From contig NZ_JACWUN010000018.1 in assembly GCF_014773365.1 (NCBI RefSeq), positions 1 through 62,255 on the forward strand: 62,255 nt of DNA, given 5' to 3'. The position numbers were made by a program, and so were the translations under genes. The notes under the pieces are model-generated. The model did no database searches. It saw only the letters and a program-made list of their open reading frames with translations, and was not told the DNA's origin. Of the stretch, positions 62,139 to 62,255 are shown in pieces (positions within the stretch are counted from its first letter, which is position 1; every line of letters starts with the position of its first letter). The DNA is from Pelovirga terrestris (GTDB taxonomy: Bacteria > Desulfobacterota > Desulfuromonadia > Desulfuromonadales > Geopsychrobacteraceae).

Positions 62139-62255
62139 GTGCGCCCGGCAGGGCGCGTGGTGCTCAAGCACCATCCATTTGGCTGTGGTGACCAAATGGT
62201 GACTTGGAGGTGAAAGTCCTCTGCGGACCCTGATGACGGGAACCGCTAGCCGAAC
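62139..62255 (+). mobile_element. 5' end of a group II intron, probably class C, cut by the window
   Basis: The sequence starts GTGCGCCCGG, a group II 5' boundary, and folds into successive stems: GCGCCC/GGGCGC, TGGTGCT/AGCACCA and CCATTTGG/CCAAATGG. GAGGTGAAAGTCCTC follows, a hallmark of domain I in bacterial group II introns, and later ACCGCTAGCCGAA. Class C introns insert just behind rho-independent terminators, as seen here. The reverse transcriptase and 3' end lie beyond the window. Confidence 0.8.

Overview
The gene content points to an anaerobic deltaproteobacterium of the Desulfuromonadales (Desulfuromonas, Pelobacter or Geobacter-like). The grounds are a short-motif type IV pilin with a sigma-54 promoter, an acetyl-CoA hydrolase/CoA-transferase of the succinyl-CoA:acetate type, and one long run of KDO, lipopolysaccharide-transport, rpoN and PTS-regulator genes. 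Genus-level placement is inference.

Bases 1-6110 are accessory. They hold the end of an IS21-type element and a REP-associated tyrosine transposase (RAYT) with an internally deleted copy of itself. A PilA-like pilin gene with its sigma-54 promoter follows. Then come four small toxin-antitoxin-like modules: a lone HicB, a ParE toxin broken by a 2-bp slip with its antitoxin, a DUF4258/DUF2283 pair, and VapC/Phd. They are separated by mosaic intergenic repeats, including heptamer arrays.

Bases 6337-10810 form a plus-strand operon: MntP manganese exporter, agmatine deiminase, N-carbamoylputrescine amidase, an ATP-grasp enzyme and a GxSxG esterase. The first two enzymes convert agmatine to putrescine; what the last two do is unknown.

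Bases 10928-28086 read on the minus strand as kdsB, then pyrG-kdsA-kdsD-kdsC-lptC-lptA-lptB-rpoN-hpf-ptsN-hprK-rapZ-EIIA-EIIB-EIIC-EIID-HPr-ptsI-metK. This joins KDO synthesis and LPS export to sigma-54 and to a PTS in which HPr carries both His15 and Ser46.

Bases 28114-45701 are mostly housekeeping: Na/phosphate cotransporter, Lnt, CorC, YbeY, PgpH, PhoH, EttA, a HIT protein, RlmKL, an M16C protease, and an AAA-ATPase/PD-(D/E)XK protein.

Bases 46026-56316 are a 10.3-kb island between 112-bp direct repeats that contain the 5' half of tRNA-Pro(UGG). It carries a P4-type integrase, a C-terminal primase/helicase remnant, an iteron-like region, two lipoprotein genes framed by shared terminator modules, an intact ISL3 element with a perfect 8-bp target duplication, and several unrecognised small genes. 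The intact tRNA-Pro is followed by a palindromic element that copies the tRNA 3' end.

Bases 56695-62071 return to core genes: MlaC, MlaA, an rRNA-methylase-like protein, a fluoride channel, BamD, and the CoA-transferase. The window ends about 117 bases into a group II intron that lies directly behind the CoA-transferase terminator.
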